In this document: piece after piece, positions 60,411-64,000 of the stretch | How positions within the stretch are numbered: position 1 is the stretch's first letter | Layout: every line of letters begins with the position of its first letter | Assembly: GCF_002099425.1 (NCBI RefSeq) | Contig: NW_018344058.1 | Coordinates: 3,162,001 to 3,226,000, forward strand | Length of the DNA stretch: 64,000 nt | From: Phascolarctos cinereus | Lineage: Eukaryota; Chordata; Mammalia; Diprotodontia; Phascolarctidae | Direction: 5' to 3' | Made by a program: the position numbers and the translations under genes | The notes under the pieces: model-generated | What the model saw: only the letters and a program-made list of their open reading frames with translations | Told to the model about the DNA's origin: nothing | The model's database searches: none

Positions 60411-62070
60411 TATCTGTAAAATAAGACTATTATCTAAGGTTCGTTTAAGCTCTAAATGATGCTGATATACAACATGGAGATAAACTGTTTAAAGCTTCCT
60501 AAAGATCATTTAAGGAAGTTCTTGATGATGAGGTCAAATGAACCCCAAATTAATAAAAAGAATTTAACAAACATCTTGTTCTCATTTGCAAAGTGAGTTT
60601 TAATTTGCAACTATAAATGTCAAATATTTTAACATTATATTTAGAGACATAAGGAGAATATTAAATAGAAATGGTCAAATAATAATAGAAACAAAACTAG
60701 TTTTTCTCAGTAGAATCCAAAAACCTGCTCTCTTCCAAAATGGCTGCCAAAACGGGTGTCAACTTAGTGACTTAAAAACCGGTTGTTCTGCATATGCAGC
60801 ATAACTGGTAGAGCCAACAAAGGAATATATTTGGGAGCAAGCAGAACCAGCTTTGACCACATCCGACTGTAGAAAGGTAAAAATGTTTTTATAAATATGG
60901 TTTATGTACTAATGAAATTAAACCAGCCCTTAAAAAAAGTTGATTAATTTGTAAAACAACAAAGCTGTCTCTCACTTTGGTTATCTTCATTCAAGTCTTA
61001 TCGTGATTTATTACCATTTCCAAATTAAAGAACACAGAGGGACACCATGGAATGGAAATTTTTTTACAAAGCATGAGGAGGGCACTGTAGTGCTGATTAC
61101 TTCCGGAAGATGATCTTTGTGGAGAAACTAATAATCTTTAACAGTATAAATTATAATGGATTATAGATTTAACTACCAGTCAAGTTTAACTACCAGTTAC
61201 TCATTAAAGTTGCTGAGAGATGAATTTGAATGTTAGTCTAAAATACAGTCTACAGCTTCTGATGATTTCGTTTCACTTTATATATCTACTTATCTATTAC
61301 CAAATCTCAACTGAAATTCTGATAGCTCATCTCTATTCTATATAAAAGCAAATAGTCTGAAGGTCTAGGGGGCAAATGAGAGATCCCAAGGAATTCACAC
61401 ACACAAAATAAGAAAAAACTAAGTTTTGCTCTTAATTTCATCATTAAGAGCATCTACTATATTTAACTTTGCATAGCAGAACAGTGTAAAGTACCCTAAA
61501 AAAAGAGCAAGTTTAATTTCAGACTCAGTTTCCTCATCTGTAAAATGGGGAAAATATTAGTATTTTTCGATACCTACTTTCATGATAAACCTGAAAATGC
61601 TATATAAGTGTGAGTTATTATTACACAAGTAAAATCTGCAATAAACCAGTCCAAACATTCACTCCTCAGTTTATTTTGCCCCCATGCCGGTAAATTTCTA
61701 TTTACGTTCAGTTTATCACTTACAGAAAAAAAAAACTGTGCCAAAACTCGTCTTTTATTCGTTAATTAAAATTACATAAACCATTTAATTTGATCTTTAT
61801 TACGCAATCCTTTGCCAAAATAAAACAGCATCGTAAAGAAATATTTAAAGGCCTAGCAGTACAGCGTTCTATAAAATGGTGCAAAACGCAGGAGTGGCCG
61901 CATCTGGGATAGATTTTCCCTCCACTACACTTTACAGAACAATCCCACACAAGCAAAGAAGCATTTATCTCGGCCAGTAAAAACAGCAGAGAAACACAAA
62001 AATCTTACACACACACCCCAAAACAAGGTTTCAGCAAATTGGCTTTAATTCAAAACCCGTTGGCACTTAC

Positions 62071-62140
62071 CTGCTCGGTTCTGCCCAATTTTTAATCAAC
62101 AAGTAATGACCAAAAATTGGACCACCTGGGTGGGTCCATC
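62071..62140 (-). other. MARCHF7: Alternative MARCHF7 5' UTR exon end (strong splice donor)
   Basis: The - strand reads GAGCAG|GTAAGT, a perfect consensus donor with the exon ending at 62071. It lies about 480 bases downstream of the other candidate donor. It could end a second 5' UTR exon, or an extended or alternative first exon. The far boundary shown is a guess. Confidence 0.35.
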
Positions 62141-62551
62141 TCCAAAACGACCCCCCCCTCCCCTGGAGGCCTTAAAAGGCCTCCCGAAATCCGACCTGGC
62201 CTCGGCCTCCTTGCCTCTCTCCTCTTCCCCCCAGTCACATTCTTTCCATCGAAGATTCCCCTCAACTCTCCACCCGACCTAAAGCACCCAAGCACCGACA
62301 CGAAGGGGAATCCCCTAACTCGCCCAGGCCGCTTAGGAGTTCCCCCATCCCCTCCCCTAAGCCTCAAGGCCCTGACCCAAAGCCTGGCCCGCGCCCGAGG
62401 GGGCCCTCCGCCCAGGCTCCGGGGTGGCAGGACCCGCTCCCTCCCGGAGTCGGGGGGTCGGCTCTCCGCCCTCCTCCCCTTGGCCCTGCGCCTTCCACCG
62501 GAGAGGCGCTTCCTCCTTTCGGCCTCCGGGAATGCTCGAAGAAAGGCTTAC

Positions 62552-62700
62552 CTCCGCCGCGCATAACCCTCTGGCTCCCGATAGGCACAATGCTAGGCGA
62601 GTCCCCGTCGCCTCCTCGTCGTGTCGGGCTTCCCCGTAACCTTCCTCCTCCCTCAGAAACAGGGCCCGCACCAGGTACAATGGCGTCCGCCCCTCTCCTA
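62552..62700 (-). other. MARCHF7: MARCHF7 candidate non-coding first exon
   Basis: On the - strand a GCGGAG|GTAAGC splice donor ends an exon at 62552 inside the CpG island. The upstream limit (about 62700) is an estimate from the position of the YY1-like and GC-box elements, because no TATA box marks a start. The exon is inferred to be 5' UTR, as the start codon lies at 47873 in the next recognised exon. A second donor at 62071 offers an alternative. Confidence 0.55.
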
Positions 62701-62794
62701 GCTCCAGCGCAGAGGCAAATCGCCCCCGTCACGTGCCCCGCCCCTTCCTCTCAGTCCTGCCTCACGTTCGCCCGCTCGCGCGCGTCTCGCGAGA
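62677..62794. promoter_or_regulatory. Core promoter elements: YY1-like, E-box, GC-box, TCTCGCGAGA palindrome
   Basis: Within 120 bases are ACAATGGCGTC (62677-62687, YY1-like), GTCACGTG (62728-62735, canonical E-box), CCCCGCCCC (62736-62744, Sp/KLF GC-box) and the 10-base palindrome TCTCGCGAGA (62785-62794). The palindrome is a known element of TATA-less, often bidirectional CpG-island promoters. The sites are read directly; their use here is inference. Confidence 0.7.
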
Positions 62795-63229
62795 GTTGTG
62801 TGTTTGGTGGCTAGAATGGAACGTGGGGAGCGTGGGGAGGTGGGGCGCGCAGGCCGCGGCGTAGTGCTCCGTCGGTGAGACCGCTGGAAGTCGTCGGGGT
62901 GCGGCCTCTTCAGGCCGGCTTTAGAGCGGGGCCACGAAGGCCTCCAGTCATTTGCTGGTCAGCCTTGATTTCCCCAGCTGTACACATCACTTCTCTGTCA
63001 TCGCCTACGCCGGGTCCTGGGCTGAGCCCCGCGCCCCAAGTCTTGTCTAAAGCCGGCCCGCCCCATTTGCCACATGTCCCACTTCCCTTAGTTCTCTTGT
63101 CCAGTTCCAGATGCTTCTTTCCCATGTGGCAATTCAGTGGGAGGACTTATAACTGGTCATCTAGGAAATCATAAAGAATAAGCTTATGTATATATAACGG
63201 TTTGCAGAAGCCATGTATTTAAAGTGTTT

Positions 63230-63345
63230 TAATTGTTCCTCAAAACAGCCGTCACCTTGGGTGAGAAATAATAATTATCATACCCCATTTTACACATTAG
63301 TGTACTGAAGCTTAGAGTTTAAGTGGCATGCATACAGTCAAATAA
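63230..63345 (-). repeat. MIR SINE fragment, minus strand
   Basis: CACCTTGGGTGAGAAATAAT and CATTTTACACATTAGTGTAC in reverse MIR order. Confidence 0.5.
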
Positions 63346-63349
63346 GGCT

Positions 63350-63730
63350 CTTAATTCCAGGGCTTTCCTCTTTTATTTGTCCTGTATATAGCTTATTTTC
63401 TATTTGTTGGCATGATGTCTTCCCTCCATCAGATTGCAGGCTTTTTGAGGGCAGGGACTGTCTTTTGCCTCTTTTTGTATCCCCAGTACTTAGCACAGTG
63501 CCTGGCACATTGCAGGCAGTGGGCACTTAATAATTCCAGGGCTTTTTCTGTTCAAATTATTTCTGTTCAATTTATGTAGATTGCTTTGTATATGTCTGTT
63601 GTCATATTGTCTCCCCCATCAGATTGTAAGCTCCTTGAGGGCAGGGACTGTCTTTTGCTTCTTTTTTGTATACCTAGTGCTTAATCCCCAGCACAATGCT
63701 TTGGCTCTCAGTAGGCACTTAATTTTTTTT
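63350..63730 (+). repeat. Two L2 3' ends in tandem
   Basis: TTTTGAGGGCAGGGACTGTC with CCCAGTACTTAGCACAGTGC (first unit, to about 63525) and CCTTGAGGGCAGGGACTGTC with GTAGGCACTTAATTTTTT (second unit, to about 63730). Each unit is preceded by TTCCAGGGCTTT (63355 and 63533), so a tandem duplication of about 180 bases is likely. Confidence 0.75.
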
Positions 63731-64000
63731 TTTGACTGTTAGAAACAGGAAAACAATATACATCAAGACGGTATCAGGTCTCATGATTAGCATTCTAACC
63801 ACTAGAGCAGACTCCCTCTCATTATAGTAATTCTCTTTGTATAAAGTTTTAAGGTTTGCAAAGTGTTTTACCTACCTTCTTTGTTCAAAAATTCTGACAT
63901 TCCCTCCTCTCACTATAACCTCTAATCATTCCATCTCTCCCTGTGGCTCATTTGTCCTCAACCTATTCTTTGCTCTCCTTTGAACCTCCTTTCCCTCTAT

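Larger units (their letters stand above)
62085..63060. promoter_or_regulatory. MARCHF7: CpG island promoter of MARCHF7
   Basis: The only GC- and CpG-rich block in the window. It contains - strand splice donors at 62552 and 62071 and clustered promoter elements at 62677-62794. It has no TATA box, as typical for a housekeeping CpG-island promoter. It extends well upstream of MARCHF7 on the other side (to about 63060), with a plus-strand splice-donor-like GTGAGA at 62874, so divergent transcription is plausible. Confidence 0.85.

Noticed and set aside
62092-62814. Multiple long frames on both strands in the CpG island
   Set aside because: GC-rich sequence has few stops. The peptides are Pro/Gly/Arg-rich with no domain, and the region is a promoter and 5' UTR.
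1-64000. CRISPR arrays, bacterial operons, phage or plasmid features
   Set aside because: No spaced direct repeats, no dense coding and no ribosome-binding sites. The window is vertebrate nuclear DNA.

Overview
This is mammalian, and specifically marsupial (metatherian), nuclear DNA. It is AT-rich and intron-dominated, with one CpG island. The interspersed repeats are diagnostic: tRNA-headed CORE/MIR-type SINEs of the WSINE class, tRNA-headed SINEs with an RTE/BovB-like tail (MAR1 class), many old MIR and L2 copies, marsupial-style L1 3' ends, and ORF1-only 'half-L1' (HAL1) debris. The species cannot be fixed by eye; an Australasian marsupial is only a guess from the SINE type.

Two host genes are present, in convergent (tail-to-tail) orientation. 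On the + strand, positions 8186-8382 hold the last coding exon of CD302 (CLEC13A), encoding the membrane anchor and short cytosolic tail; I did not find its lectin exons in the first 8 kb. On the - strand, from a CpG-island promoter near 62.7 kb down to the stop codon at 13447, lies essentially all of MARCHF7 (MARCH7, axotrophin), a RING-CH E3 ubiquitin ligase. I could place nine coding exons (47873-47718, 38986-38794, 32298-32134, 29911-28798, 27656-27487, 21024-20915, 18552-18439, 15964-15916, 13505-13447). They have consensus splice sites and compatible phases and join into a 709-residue protein. The CD302-MARCHF7 order and convergence match human chromosome 2q24.

Layout: 1-8185 is the last CD302 intron, full of L2, MIR, L1-type copies and one solo LTR, with a HAL1 insertion carrying a perfect 12-bp target duplication. 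From 8383 to 13446 is the CD302 3' UTR, a second solo LTR, SINEs and the MARCHF7 3' UTR. From 13447 to 47885 are the coding exons with repeat-filled introns (hAT hairpin MITE at 16.1 kb, L1 and HAL1 pieces at 21.6, 24.5-26.0 and 33.1 kb, nested L2 at 30.3-31.6 kb and 33.8-35.5 kb). From 47886 to about 62550 is intron 1, with a Y-box-protein-like retrocopy remnant near 49.3 kb, an unidentified retrocopy-like fragment near 52.0 kb, and a dense SINE/MIR cluster at 55-61 kb. From 62.08 to about 63.06 kb is the CpG island with GC-box, E-box, YY1-like and TCTCGCGAGA elements. The final kilobase holds two L2 3' ends in tandem.

I found no bacterial-style operon, CRISPR array, tRNA or rRNA gene, and no convincing undescribed system. 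The most useful results are the full MARCHF7 exon model, the promoter anatomy, and several mobile-element insertions whose target duplications can be read directly.
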